A model generated the notes under the pieces. The model saw nothing but the letters and a program-made list of their open reading frames with translations. It did not search any database and was not told where the DNA came from. The translations under genes and the position numbers were made by a program. From Streptococcus mitis SK564 (lineage in GTDB: Bacteria; Bacillota; Bacilli; Lactobacillales; Streptococcaceae), in the NCBI RefSeq assembly GCF_000148525.1, contig NZ_AEDU01000014.1, positions 1 through 64,000 of the forward strand: DNA of 64,000 nt, in the 5' to 3' direction. This document shows positions 37,368-45,913 of the stretch, one piece after another; position 1 is the stretch's first letter; each line of letters opens with the position of its first letter.

Positions 37368-37841
37368 CTATTTGTCAATCAATTTTTTCATGTAAATCAT
37401 ATCCATACCTTCTTTTTCAGGCTCGGTATGAGTTTGACGGTAACCATTTTTCTCATAAAAGGCGACCATCCCCGTGTCCTGTAATACCGTACACAAATCC
37501 CACTGCTTAATCGTAGGAAATTCCTTTTCCAGCAATTCCAATCCTTCAGAACCATAACCTTTTCCTTGATACTGGGGCAAAATTGCCGCTGTTCCCAACC
37601 AAGCTTTCGTTAACTCGTCATTGGTCTGAATTCGTAAAAAACCAATATTTTCTTCATCTTCTTTCACAAAGTAGTAGTAGCTATTAGGACGTTCTGCTAG
37701 TTTCCACTTGATTCGTTCACGGTCCTCCAGATAAGGATCATATTCATCTTGGTATTTGTCATAAACAGCCTTAAAGCTAGCTCTTTGAATCGCAATGATG
37801 GTCTCCAAATCCTCTGCTCCTGCTCGTTCAATTCTTATCAT
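37368..37841 (-). CDS. GNAT family N-acetyltransferase, 157 residues
   Basis: Acetyl-CoA binding motif LPQYQGKGYGSEGLELLE (about residues 90-106) and C-terminal YEKNGYRQTH are typical of GNAT enzymes. Its ATG overlaps the stop of the Nudix gene, so the two are co-translated. Substrate unknown. Confidence 0.88.
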   Translation of the reverse strand: MIRIERAGAEDLETIIAIQRASFKAVYDKYQDEYDPYLEDRERIKWKLAERPNSYYYFVKEDEENIGFLRIQTNDELTKAWLGTAAILPQYQGKGYGSEGLELLEKEFPTIKQWDLCTVLQDTGMVAFYEKNGYRQTHTEPEKEGMDMIYMKKLIDK

Positions 37842-38266
37842 AAACTTTCCTCCAAATAATCCCTCAATCTACCCTGCAACTGAGGTACAACTTGACTGGA
37901 GCTAAGAAATTCCTCAACATTCATCAGCTGATATCCCTGTCCTTCATCACCAAATACGATACTGTCAAACTGGACCTGTGTCAACAGACCGACTAGAAAT
38001 ATAGATTGTTTATCCGTAAAAAGCATACTTGGATAAACCTTACTCCATAGCAGACAATCCTCAGTCAGATGAATGCCCAGTTCTTCATAAACTTCACGCG
38101 CCACACACTCAAAAGGACTTTCATCCCCCTCTCGTCCTCCACCTGGCAGTTCCCACATATTGGGCCAGGGAATGCTTGCCTTATCATCGCGTAAGATAGT
38201 CAAAAGCTTATCCCCACAAAACAAAGCAATCTTACAGCCTGTGAAATCAGAAATCTCTATTTCCAT
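37838..38266 (-). CDS. Nudix hydrolase, 142 residues
   Basis: The Nudix box reads GGGREGDESPFECVAREVYEELGI (key residues Gly, then Arg-Glu-x-x-Glu-Glu; about residues 42-64). It hydrolyses nucleoside diphosphate derivatives. It sits between the DUF3013 gene (nine bases upstream) and a coupled GNAT gene. Confidence 0.9.
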   Translation of the reverse strand: MEIEISDFTGCKIALFCGDKLLTILRDDKASIPWPNMWELPGGGREGDESPFECVAREVYEELGIHLTEDCLLWSKVYPSMLFTDKQSIFLVGLLTQVQFDSIVFGDEGQGYQLMNVEEFLSSSQVVPQLQGRLRDYLEESL

Positions 38267-38275
38267 GTCAAACTC

Positions 38276-38746
38276 CTAATATCTCGGATAAGGATAAAAT
38301 TCTCCTTCTTCCAAGCCAACTTTTCCTTCTTCAAAGACTTCTTGGTTCCATTCCATGACGAATTCTTCTGCTTCTGGGTCTTCCAAAAAGTCCATAAGGG
38401 CATCTAGCCCAACCTCCGCAGTATCTTTGAGGAAAAGGGCAAAATAAGCTAAAAATTCGCGAGAAAATCCTTTTTTAGGTAGGTAAGGAATGACCGTCAA
38501 ATAGTCTTCCTCATTGACGGTTGACTTGACAGGATTGTAAAAAAGCACTGCTTCTTCAAAGAGAATGTCGTCTGATGAAACCTCTCCATCTTCATCCACC
38601 ATCTCCACACCTGCAGCATTTTGCGCTTCCAATAAAAAGCTCACTTCTACCGCGTGGTTGCGCTTGTCCCAACTAATCTCAAAGTCAAAGGGAAAATTCT
38701 TGTCCAACTCTTCCTCTAAAACATCTAAAAATCCGTATGTTGCCAT
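38276..38746 (-). CDS. DUF3013 family protein, 156 residues
   Basis: A very acidic protein (MATYGFLDVLEEELDK...) of a family seen in streptococci and lactococci, with no known activity. It begins the DUF3013-Nudix-GNAT run, with AAGAGGACAAA upstream of the start. Confidence 0.85.
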   Translation of the reverse strand: MATYGFLDVLEEELDKNFPFDFEISWDKRNHAVEVSFLLEAQNAAGVEMVDEDGEVSSDDILFEEAVLFYNPVKSTVNEEDYLTVIPYLPKKGFSREFLAYFALFLKDTAEVGLDALMDFLEDPEAEEFVMEWNQEVFEEGKVGLEEGEFYPYPRY

Positions 38747-38930
38747 TTTGTCCTCTTTCTATGCGACTCTTAAATCGCCCCGATTGCTCGGAAATATGCT
38801 AAAATAGATACTACCATCTTACCACAAAATTATTTTATGTCCTAATTATACCATATTACCTCATTTAAACCCTTGGTATTAGTGATTTTCTTAACAGTCT
38901 GATTTCTTCATTTCTCATAAAAATCAACAT

Positions 38931-38950
38931 AAAAAGCCCTCGAAAGGGCT
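38931..38950 (-). terminator. Terminator of hicA-hicB
   Basis: AGCCCT-TTCG-AGGGCT followed by TTTTT on the minus strand, about 85 bases after the hicB stop. Confidence 0.8.
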
Positions 38951-38982
38951 AGCAAATCTATAGGATCAATAGACAAGTAACC

Positions 38983-39005
38983 AGCACAATTAGATGTGCT
39001 TTTTT
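38983..39005 (+). terminator. Orphan plus-strand terminator downstream of hicB
   Basis: AGCACA-ATTAGA-TGTGCT followed by six T residues on the plus strand. No plus-strand gene ends here, so it may close a small RNA or block antisense transcription into hicB. The rest of 38747-39036 holds nothing else I recognise. Confidence 0.55.
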
Positions 39006-39036
39006 ATTGGCCATTCCCACGATGTCACACTTAATC

Positions 39037-39489
39037 TTATGCTTGTATTTTCTTATCTGCAATAGCGTCTGTCAAAGTCTGAGAAAAGTTAAGTCCCATT
39101 TCTCGTCCCAACTTATCTGCCCATCTTGGTATGGTCAAGGTCTTTTTAATGGGTTCCTGACTTCCTAAGTACTCTGATACATCAACAGATACCATAGAAA
39201 TAAAAGATTTATCAAGGTCATAGGTTGACACGAAATCTTCATCATCTTTAAAAGGATCATTATCAATTAAAGACAAGCTATTGATATCTGACGGCTGGGG
39301 CAAATCTCCATCATTCTCTATCAAATCTGCAACAGTTATGCCTAACCACTCTGAACCCATAGCCAGAGCCTCAGAAATCCCCTCTCCTTGTGTAGCTGAG
39401 TATTCAAAATCCGGGAAATGGACAAAATAAGTCGCTTCTGCTCCGTCTGTATCGTCATAATAAAATAAAGCTGGATACGTCACTAACAT
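39037..39489 (-). CDS. hicB: HicB family antitoxin
   Basis: A 150-residue protein with an N-terminal HicB fold (YPALFYYDD...YFVHFPDFEYSATQGEGISEAL) and a C-terminal helical/DNA-binding part ending with a ribbon-helix-helix-like stretch (SEYLGSQEPIKKTLTIPRWADKLGREMG). It neutralises HicA and represses its own promoter. It lies 36 bases after hicA. Confidence 0.9.
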   Translation of the reverse strand: MLVTYPALFYYDDTDGAEATYFVHFPDFEYSATQGEGISEALAMGSEWLGITVADLIENDGDLPQPSDINSLSLIDNDPFKDDEDFVSTYDLDKSFISMVSVDVSEYLGSQEPIKKTLTIPRWADKLGREMGLNFSQTLTDAIADKKIQA

Positions 39490-39525
39490 CTCACTACCTC
39501 CATATCAAAAAGCAGGGGCTGAATT

Positions 39526-39705
39526 TTACAACCCAGCTTGCTTTCTTATCCCTCTTTCAGTGTACTTATTCAGCTCACCATGAGGGATTGTGATAGGTCT
39601 TTCCCCTTGCTTCTCCATTTTAATATGGGAACCTTTACCGCCTCTAGTCTTTATCCAACCATGAGCCGTAAGGAGTTTAACCATCTCTTTTTGTGTCATA
39701 GGCAT
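39526..39705 (-). CDS. hicA: HicA family mRNA interferase toxin
   Basis: A 59-residue double-stranded-RNA-binding-like toxin. Start chosen at 39705 (MPMTQKEM) with AGGAGG ten bases upstream. The catalytic His is in KGSHIKMEK, and the family pattern GWIKTRGGKGSH and TIPHGELNKYTERGI(R)KQAG is complete. HicA cleaves mRNA and stops translation. The toxin gene comes first, as usual for hicAB. Confidence 0.92.
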   Translation of the reverse strand: MPMTQKEMVKLLTAHGWIKTRGGKGSHIKMEKQGERPITIPHGELNKYTERGIRKQAGL

Positions 39706-39730
39706 AGCGCTTTTACCTCCTGACAACACC

Positions 39731-39759
39731 ATTATAACACGTGCTACACGTATTGTAAA
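39731..39759 (-). promoter_or_regulatory. hicAB promoter with palindromic operator
   Basis: TTTACA, 17 bp, TATAAT on the minus strand. The spacer holds ACGTG-TAG-CACGT (39739-39751), a palindrome in the position expected for HicB autorepression. Confidence 0.75.
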
Positions 39760-39840
39760 GGAGTAATACTTATTATTCTCTTATATATAAAACCCCTAGA
39801 TGTGGTTCTAAGGGAAGCCAATTTATTCATACCTATTTTT

Positions 39841-40080
39841 CTAATGAGTAGTAAAAACTGCTTCTTTATCGAGCAATTCATAATCTGTATAGTCAATTGT
39901 AAAAGTATCTCGATCTAAGACAGATTGAGGCAGAGTTGAATGAATCATAGGAACACTGCGTACTCTATATTTTTTATCTCCAGTTTTTACAAACTGATAC
40001 TCTTCGAAATCAGGATTTTCAACAGTTATCACAAGGAGACGATTTACTACTTTAAAAACATCAATTATTCTATTTTTCAT
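39841..40080 (-). CDS. Hypothetical protein, 79 residues
   Basis: A small soluble protein rich in Asp, Val and Tyr, beginning MKNRIIDVFKVVNRLLVI. It overlaps the end of the upstream 73-residue gene by 11 bases, so the two form a unit. I do not recognise the family. It lies 80 bases upstream of the hicAB promoter on the same strand. Possible accessory or toxin-antitoxin-like pair, unproven. Confidence 0.65.
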   Translation of the reverse strand: MKNRIIDVFKVVNRLLVITVENPDFEEYQFVKTGDKKYRVRSVPMIHSTLPQSVLDRDTFTIDYTDYELLDKEAVFTTH

Positions 40081-40291
40081 ATTTTTTCAACCCATTATTA
40101 GAATGAACTTCTTGGTAAGCAAAATCAAGTTTAGATTTAATGTTTTCGTACAAATCTAAAATCTCTTTTGGAGTGTCTTCCCGGAAGAAAAATTGTCTTT
40201 TTCCTGAGATAACTTGATCACTAAGAATCCAATGTCGAATTTGTTTTGTAAAAATCAAAATTTCCTGACTTGGTAATTCCATTCTTTCCAT
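40070..40291 (-). CDS. Hypothetical protein, 73 residues
   Basis: Begins MERMELPSQEIL and is mostly helical and charged, with an FFFRED patch. A second ATG (codon 4) is possible. The binding site AGAGG lies in a 13-bp repeat present three times upstream. Coupled by overlap to the 79-residue gene. No family recognised. Confidence 0.62.
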   Translation of the reverse strand: MERMELPSQEILIFTKQIRHWILSDQVISGKRQFFFREDTPKEILDLYENIKSKLDFAYQEVHSNNGLKKYEK

Positions 40292-40330
40292 TTCTTATCA
40301 CCTCTTCTTATCACCTCTTCTTATCACCTC
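40292..40330 (-). repeat. Three perfect 13-bp tandem repeats, each carrying a ribosome binding site
   Basis: On the minus strand the unit GAGGTGATAAGAA is repeated three times without a mismatch, ending against the start codon of the 73-residue gene. Each copy contains a Shine-Dalgarno-like AGGTGA. Upstream, 40331-40590 is AT-rich and shows no gene. Confidence 0.9.
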
Positions 40331-40624
40331 TCTTTTCATTATAGTTCATGCAATAACATTTAGCAATATTATTTCTCAATTCAGCAATTCCACTTCTTTA
40401 GGCTCAACTATCATATTTTGAATTTTAAGAGAAATCCATTCTCTCATGCTGATGCCTCTCCTCATTAAATTAAATAGTCAAAAAGATTCTATCTCACACC
40501 CTGAATATTACAAAACCATTGAAATATCACAACTAATAGGCTAGAATGGACATAGTAAGATATATTAGATGAGTCATTCTACTCAAAAAATATGACACTA
40601 AAATCCACATTAGAAAGGACTGCT

Positions 40625-41896
40625 ATGCCAGATAATCTCGCGCTTCGCATGCGCCCTAAAACTATTGACCAGGTCATCGGTCAGGAGCATCTGGTCGGAC
40701 CTGGAAAAATCATCCGCCGCATGGTGGAAGCCAACCGCCTGTCCTCCATGATTCTTTATGGACCTCCTGGAATAGGCAAAACCAGTATTGCCTCTGCCAT
40801 CGCAGGGACTACTAAGTATGCCTTTCGAACTTTCAATGCGACAGTTGATAGTAAAAAGCGACTTCAAGAAATTGCGGAAGAGGCTAAATTCTCTGGTGGT
40901 CTCGTCCTATTACTAGACGAGATTCATAGACTAGATAAAACCAAGCAAGACTTCCTCTTGCCTCTCTTGGAAAGTGGACTGGTCATCATGATTGGCGCTA
41001 CGACTGAAAATCCTTTCTTTTCTGTCACTCCTGCCATTCGTAGCCGTGTTCAAATTTTTGAGTTGGAACCTCTGTCTAACCAAGACGTCAAAGAGGCTCT
41101 TCAGATAGCTCTAAACAACCCTGAACGTGGTTTTGATTTTCCAGTAGAACTAGATGAGGATGCGCTGGACTTCATTGCCACCTCTACAAACGGAGACCTT
41201 CGCTCTGCCTTCAACTCACTGGACTTGGCTGTTCTTTCTACCCCTGAGAATGATAAGGGAATCCGCCATATCACTCTAGACGTCATGAAAAATAGCCTGC
41301 AGCGGAGCTACATCACTATGGATAAGGATGGAGATGGCCACTATGATGTTCTCTCAGCCCTGCAAAAGTCTATCCGTGGCTCAGATGTTGATGCCAGTCT
41401 TCACTATGCTGCCCGCTTGATTGAGGCTGGTGATTTACCAAGTCTCGCTCGTCGTTTGACTGTTATCGCTTATGAAGATATCGGTTTGGCCAACCCTGAA
41501 GCCCAGATTCATACCGTGACTGCTCTGGATGCTGCACAAAGGATTGGTTTCCCAGAAGCCCGCATTCTCATTGCCAATGTCGTCATTGATTTGGCCCTTT
41601 CTCCAAAATCCAACTCAGCCTATGTAGCTATGGACAAGGCACTTGCTGACCTCAAAACATCAGGGCACTTGCCTATTCCGCGACACCTGCGTGATGGGCA
41701 CTACAGTGGAAGCAAGGAACTGGGGAATGCCCAAGACTATCTCTATCCACACAACTATCCTGGAAATTGGGTCAAGCAATACTATCTGCCAGAAAAAATT
41801 CGTAATCATCACTATTTCCAAGCAGAAGATACTGGTAAATATGAACGAGCTCTGGCTCAAAGAAAGGAAGCCATCGACCGTTTGCGAAAAATCTGA
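40625..41896 (+). CDS. rarA: Replication-associated recombination protein RarA (MgsA)
   Basis: A 423-residue AAA+ ATPase of the RarA/Mgs1/WRNIP1 family acting at stalled forks. Start at 40625 (MPDNLALRMRPKT) with AAAGGA upstream gives the normal length. Walker A YGPPGIGKTS (about residue 44), Walker B LLLDEIHRLD (about 98), the sensor motif GATTENPFF, and the C-terminal tetramerisation domain (KSIRGSDVDASLHYAARLIEAGD) are present. Confidence 0.95.
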   Translation: MPDNLALRMRPKTIDQVIGQEHLVGPGKIIRRMVEANRLSSMILYGPPGIGKTSIASAIAGTTKYAFRTFNATVDSKKRLQEIAEEAKFSGGLVLLLDEIHRLDKTKQDFLLPLLESGLVIMIGATTENPFFSVTPAIRSRVQIFELEPLSNQDVKEALQIALNNPERGFDFPVELDEDALDFIATSTNGDLRSAFNSLDLAVLSTPENDKGIRHITLDVMKNSLQRSYITMDKDGDGHYDVLSALQKSIRGSDVDASLHYAARLIEAGDLPSLARRLTVIAYEDIGLANPEAQIHTVTALDAAQRIGFPEARILIANVVIDLALSPKSNSAYVAMDKALADLKTSGHLPIPRHLRDGHYSGSKELGNAQDYLYPHNYPGNWVKQYYLPEKIRNHHYFQAEDTGKYERALAQRKEAIDRLRKI

Positions 41897-41925
41897 AATC
41901 CTTTTCAAAAAATTGCACTTTCCTC

Positions 41926-41953
41926 TTGATTTTTTTTGAAAAAGTGGTATCAT
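41926..41953 (+). promoter_or_regulatory. ssrS: Probable 6S RNA promoter
   Basis: TTGATT, 16 bp, TATCAT, ending about 11 bases before the first base of the 6S RNA stem. Confidence 0.5.
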
Positions 41954-41963
41954 ATAAACATAG

Positions 41964-42155
41964 AAACGCTGTGGTGTACGACTTCACACTTAAGTGTTGA
42001 CCGACTATTTTTTGTATTATTAGGGAAACAAAAGTCTTCTAACAGCATGTAGGCCGTCTCACACGGAAACAGCTTCAGTTAGAGCGAGTTGCCCACCTGC
42101 TTAATTGCGCGGGTTCAATACAAACCGTGAAGTTTCGGCACCAATACAGCTTTTT
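41964..42155 (+). ncRNA. ssrS: 6S RNA
   Basis: About 190 bases. The ends pair as a long interrupted stem: GCTGT with ACAGC, GGTG with CACC, ACTTCAC with GTGAAGT. The middle is a large open bubble, the 6S shape that mimics an open promoter and binds sigma-A RNA polymerase. The transcript ends in TTTTT. It lies between rarA and tRNA-Lys, which fits my memory of the streptococcal locus. No covariance search was possible. Confidence 0.85.
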
Positions 42156-42159
42156 ATTC

Positions 42160-42232
42160 GCCTCCTTAGCTCAGCTGGCAGAGCAGCGGACTCTTAATCC
42201 GTGGGTCACAGGTTCGATCCCTGTAGGGGGCA
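42160..42232 (+). tRNA. tRNA-Lys (anticodon CTT)
   Basis: 73 bases with acceptor arms GCCTCCT/AGGGGGC, D arm TAGCTCAGC, anticodon stem GCGGA/TCCGT around CTCTTAA (anticodon CTT), and T arm ACAGGTTCGATCCCTGT. CCA is not encoded. It follows the 6S RNA after five bases. Confidence 0.97.
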
Positions 42233-42257
42233 TCTAAATACAACAGGAAAAGCCTTG
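42231..42257. repeat. Direct repeat copy 1 at the tRNA-Lys 3' end (possible att site)
   Basis: Starts with the last two bases of the tRNA (CATCTAAATAC...) and ends in the 5' arm of the tRNA terminator (AAAAGCCTTG). 25 of 27 bases recur at 45923-45949, enclosing the Rrf2 island. Confidence 0.7.
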
Positions 42258-42272
42258 TAATAAGGCTTTTTT
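42248..42272 (+). terminator. tRNA-Lys terminator
   Basis: AAAAGCCTT and AAGGCTTTT stem followed by a T run. Confidence 0.85.
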
Positions 42273-42398
42273 GTGTATCTGTTCTACTTTTGGTCAACCA
42301 ATGGATAGGAATGTAATCATTTTATGAACACCCCTTCCAAATCTATCTAATCTGATGGCATTCTTCAAAAAAATTTTTTAAAATTTAACACAAAAGTC

Positions 42399-42447
42399 TT
42401 GCTTTTCTTTTAATTTATGCTATACTTGTTCTTGTATCTAATACAAG
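42399..42447 (+). promoter_or_regulatory. Promoter and operator of the Rrf2 gene
   Basis: TTGCTT, 16 bp, TATACT (42421-42426), followed by CTTGTAT-CTA-ATACAAG (42431-42447), a perfect 7-bp-arm palindrome just after the start site region. The core recurs upstream of the oxidoreductase gene. Confidence 0.78.
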
Positions 42448-42466
42448 TTTATAAAAAGGAGTTCAG

Positions 42467-42877
42467 ATGGATACAAAATTTTCAGTAGCCTTACACATCC
42501 TAACAATGATTAGCGAGAGTAAGGAAACCTTAAGTTCTCAAGCACTAGCTATTAGTGTTGGGACTAACGCTAGTTACATTCGAAAGGTGATTGCCTTATT
42601 GAAAAATGCAGATTTGATTCATTCCCAGCAAGGAAAAACAGGCTATCAACTCAGTAAGTCTCCAAAGAAAATAACTTTACTAGAGATCTACTATGCTACT
42701 CAAGAAATCAAGCATATCAGTTTATTTCCTGTTCATCAAAATAGTAATCCCGATTGTCCCGTTGGAAAACATATCCAAGGAGCAGTTTCACCGCTTTTCG
42801 CTAGTGCCGAATCTCAATTAGAGAAGGAATTAGCAAATCAAACTTTAGAAGATGTCATTGACAATCTATATAAATAA
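42467..42877 (+). CDS. Rrf2 family transcriptional regulator
   Basis: A 136-residue protein with the Rrf2 winged helix (SVALHILTMI...SSQALAISVGTNASYIRKVIALLKNADLI) and a single Cys in NPDCPVGKH at about residue 100 instead of the three-Cys cluster of iron-sulfur Rrf2 proteins. This places it with YwnA/CymR-like or NsrR-unlike members that sense without a cluster. Its own promoter and the next promoter carry the same palindrome, so it probably controls the downstream three-gene operon and itself. Confidence 0.9.
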   Translation: MDTKFSVALHILTMISESKETLSSQALAISVGTNASYIRKVIALLKNADLIHSQQGKTGYQLSKSPKKITLLEIYYATQEIKHISLFPVHQNSNPDCPVGKHIQGAVSPLFASAESQLEKELANQTLEDVIDNLYK

Positions 42878-42933
42878 TCCAAACAAGTCCGAAACTGATT
42901 TGATAGCAAGTCAGTTTTTACTAAAAACAACAT

Positions 42934-42956
42934 ATACTTGTATTAGATACAAGTAT
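42934..42956 (+). promoter_or_regulatory. Rrf2 operator upstream of the oxidoreductase operon
   Basis: ATACTTGTAT-TAG-ATACAAGTAT, a perfect palindrome with 10-bp arms. The inner 17 bases carry the same arms as the site at 42431, with the spacer complemented. It lies 34 bases before the quinone oxidoreductase start. Confidence 0.82.
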
Positions 42957-42990
42957 ATTAAGACGTATTAAAAAAGAAAAGAGAAAACAC

Positions 42991-43995
42991 ATGAAAGCCG
43001 CACAACATACTACTTATAACAAAAACAATATCACACTGAACATCACAGAAGTCGCTAAACCAAGCATCACAGACAAAGAAGTTTTGATCAAAGTAAGCGC
43101 AGTTGGTGTTAATCCTCTGGATAACATGATTTCTAGAGGAGAAGTCAGGATGATCGTTCCTTACAAACTTCCTCAAACTGCGGGGAATGAAGTAGTCGGT
43201 ATCGTTGAGGCGACAGGTAGACAAGTCAAAAATTTCAAAGTCGGAGACCGAGTTTTTGGACGTCTCCCACTCGACCAAATTGGCGCCTTTGCAGAATACG
43301 TAGCTGTCGATAGCCAAGCTTTAGCCAAGGTTCCAGACTATCTATCAGACGAGGAAGCTGCTGCTGTTCCGCTTACTGCCTTGACTATCATGCAGGCTCT
43401 TGACCTCATGGGCGCTCAAGCTGGGAAAACGATCTTTATTTCTGGTGGTACTGGAGGTGTCGGTGGAATGGCCATTCCGATTGCCAAGGCCAAAGGTTTG
43501 AAGGTCATTACCAACGGTTCTGGAGATAGTGCTGAGCGTGTATTGAAACTAGGAGCAGATAGATTTATCGATTACAAAACAGAGGATTATACAAAAACTG
43601 TTAGCCAGGTTGATTATGTCCTCGATACCCTTGGTGGCGCTGAGACTGAAAAACAAATGTCTATCATGAAAAAAGGTGGACAGCTTGTTTCCCTTCGTGC
43701 CATGCCAAACGGTACCTTTGCCAAACGCATGAATCTACCAAAATGGAAAGAGATTATTCTAGGCTTAGCAGGTCGCAAATTTGATAAGATGGCTGACAAA
43801 TACGGCGTTCACTACCATTTTATCTTTGTAGAAAGCAATGGTGCTCAATTACAAGAGGTAGCTGACCTCTTTAGTAAATTAGAAATCAAACCCTCTATCG
43901 ATACAGTTTATCCATTTGAAGAAGTGAATAGCGCCTTAGACAAAGTCGCTAATGGTCGCTCACGTGGAAAAACAGTCCTCAGCTTTAAGAAATAA
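42991..43995 (+). CDS. Zinc-independent alcohol dehydrogenase / quinone oxidoreductase family protein
   Basis: A 334-residue medium-chain dehydrogenase/reductase. The N-terminal GroES-like part has VLIKVSAVGVNPLDNMI, and the NADPH fold has FISGGTGGVGGMAIPIAKAKG (glycine motif about residues 150-158). Zinc ligands are absent, as in quinone reductases. It is the first gene of the Rrf2-controlled operon and probably detoxifies quinones or reactive carbonyls (inference). Confidence 0.9.
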   Translation: MKAAQHTTYNKNNITLNITEVAKPSITDKEVLIKVSAVGVNPLDNMISRGEVRMIVPYKLPQTAGNEVVGIVEATGRQVKNFKVGDRVFGRLPLDQIGAFAEYVAVDSQALAKVPDYLSDEEAAAVPLTALTIMQALDLMGAQAGKTIFISGGTGGVGGMAIPIAKAKGLKVITNGSGDSAERVLKLGADRFIDYKTEDYTKTVSQVDYVLDTLGGAETEKQMSIMKKGGQLVSLRAMPNGTFAKRMNLPKWKEIILGLAGRKFDKMADKYGVHYHFIFVESNGAQLQEVADLFSKLEIKPSIDTVYPFEEVNSALDKVANGRSRGKTVLSFKK

Positions 43996-44008
43996 AAAGG
44001 AAAACACA

Positions 44009-44845
44009 ATGTCATATATTACTACAAAAAATCAATACATCACAGTCGACGGGAACAAAATCGCTTATCGCGAACTCAGTAAAGGCAAATCAAAACTACC
44101 TCTTCTGATGCTGGTCCATTTGGCAGCAACCCTCGACAACTGGGATCCTCAACTCTTAGACTTGATTGCTGAAAAGCACCACGTCATTGTAGTCGATCTT
44201 CCTGGAGTTGGAGCCAGTCAGGGCAAAGTTGCTTCGACGATTCCTGGAATGGCTAAGCAGACAATTGACTTTGTAAAAGCGCTTGGTTACGATAAAATCA
44301 ATCTTCTTGGCCTTTCTATGGGAGGTATGATTGCCCAAGAAATCATCCGAATAAATCCTACTCTAGTCAATCGTTTAATCTTGGCTGGAACAGGACCTCG
44401 AGGCGGAAAAGATGTCGATAAGGTAACTGGGAAAACTTTTAGTTTTATGTTTAAAGCTGGACTCGAGCGCATCGATCCTAAACGCTATATCTTCTATAAT
44501 CATGATGAACAAGGAAAAATTGAAGCTTTGAAAGTCCTAGGACGAATGGGGATGAGAACAAAGGAATTTGCGGATAAAGACATGAACCTACCAGGATTCC
44601 TAACTCAACTCAAAGCTATTAAACGTTGGGGAAAAGATTCGCAGGACGACCTTCAATTCATCACCCAACCAACCTTAATCGTCAATGGTGATAAGGATAT
44701 GCAGGTTCCAACGGAAAATTCTTATGATATGCATGAGAAAATAAAAGATAGTAAGCTGATCATCTATCCAAATGCTGGCCACGGTTCGATTTTCCAATAT
44801 GCAGACGAATTTTCAAAAGAATTAAAAGCTTTCTTGGAGAACTAA
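44009..44845 (+). CDS. Alpha/beta hydrolase, 278 residues
   Basis: Start at 44009 (MSYITTKNQYI) after AAAAGGA. Nucleophile Ser in GLSMGGMIAQE (about residue 103), oxyanion region LVHLAATLDNWDP, acid in NGDKDMQVP (about 230), and His in NAGHGSIFQ (about 257). Related to haloperoxidase/esterase-type hydrolases. It lies 13 bases after the oxidoreductase and one base before the SDR gene. Confidence 0.88.
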   Translation: MSYITTKNQYITVDGNKIAYRELSKGKSKLPLLMLVHLAATLDNWDPQLLDLIAEKHHVIVVDLPGVGASQGKVASTIPGMAKQTIDFVKALGYDKINLLGLSMGGMIAQEIIRINPTLVNRLILAGTGPRGGKDVDKVTGKTFSFMFKAGLERIDPKRYIFYNHDEQGKIEALKVLGRMGMRTKEFADKDMNLPGFLTQLKAIKRWGKDSQDDLQFITQPTLIVNGDKDMQVPTENSYDMHEKIKDSKLIIYPNAGHGSIFQYADEFSKELKAFLEN

Positions 44846-44846
44846 T

Positions 44847-45722
44847 ATGGTCAAAACAATTCTGATTACAGGTGCTACTGACGGTATTGGTAAACATTTG
44901 GCAAAGAAACTGGCTAGTGAAGGCCATCATGTCATCCTCCATGGTCGAAATCCTCAAAAACTTGATCTGGCGCTTCAAGAGGTTAGGGCTGTTTCCTTGA
45001 GAGGCAGAGTTTCTAGCTACCTTGCAGATTTTTCCAAATTAGACGATGTTTATCGATTTGTAGAGGAAATCAAGCGAGACTTTCAAAGTATTGATGTCTT
45101 GTTTAACAATGCAGGCCTGTATGCTGGAAAAGAACGAAAAGCGAGTTCTGAAAATGTCGAGTTGACCTTTATGTTATCTGTTCTGGTTCCCTATATTTTA
45201 ACAACTGAGCTAAGTCCCTTGTTAGAAAAAGCGGCTGACGGCCGTGTCATTAATACTTCTTCCTATATGCATCATTTTGCCAAGGTCAAGGATTTAGACT
45301 TTGGATTTGAAACAAACTACAATCCTGGTTTGGCCTACAACAATTCCAAACTTTACACCATTTGGATGACACGCTATCTAACCCGAGAGTTCTTTTTAAG
45401 AGGTTCAAATATCACTATTAATGCCTACCATCCTGGCTTGATTTCAACTAACTTAGGGAATGATTCCAGTGATGAAAAGACGAAAAAGTCTCTCTTCGGA
45501 CGCTTGATGAAGTCATTTTCCAAAAATCTAGACGAGGGAATTGAAACAAGCTACTATCTTACATTATCAGAAGAAATCACTGGTTTGACTAGCTACTATT
45601 TTGATGATAAAACTGTCAAAACAGTTTCTGAAAAAGGCTATACACTTGAAAAAGCTCAAGATTTAATCAATTACTGTAATGATAAAATTGAGTTGTTTCA
45701 AAATAAGTCCACAATATCTTAA
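44847..45722 (+). CDS. Short-chain dehydrogenase/reductase
   Basis: A 291-residue SDR of the retinol-dehydrogenase-like branch. Cofactor motif TGATDGIG (about residues 8-15), NNAG (about 90), catalytic Ser in INTSSY and Tyr-x3-Lys in YNNSKLY (about 170). The third gene of the Rrf2 operon; the substrate is unknown. Confidence 0.9.
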   Translation: MVKTILITGATDGIGKHLAKKLASEGHHVILHGRNPQKLDLALQEVRAVSLRGRVSSYLADFSKLDDVYRFVEEIKRDFQSIDVLFNNAGLYAGKERKASSENVELTFMLSVLVPYILTTELSPLLEKAADGRVINTSSYMHHFAKVKDLDFGFETNYNPGLAYNNSKLYTIWMTRYLTREFFLRGSNITINAYHPGLISTNLGNDSSDEKTKKSLFGRLMKSFSKNLDEGIETSYYLTLSEEITGLTSYYFDDKTVKTVSEKGYTLEKAQDLINYCNDKIELFQNKSTIS

Positions 45723-45913
45723 CTTTATTATGACTCGACTATCAAGAAAAAGATAATATCAAAACTTATCTATTTTCTATCTCCTAAATAATGTGCCCCA
45801 CTTTTGCCACGTTTTGAAATAATCACATTTAAAATTACTACAAGTATCTGCTGAAAATCACTTATATTTCAACATTTTTGATTAGTTTCAATATGAAAAT
45901 TTCTTAAATATTC

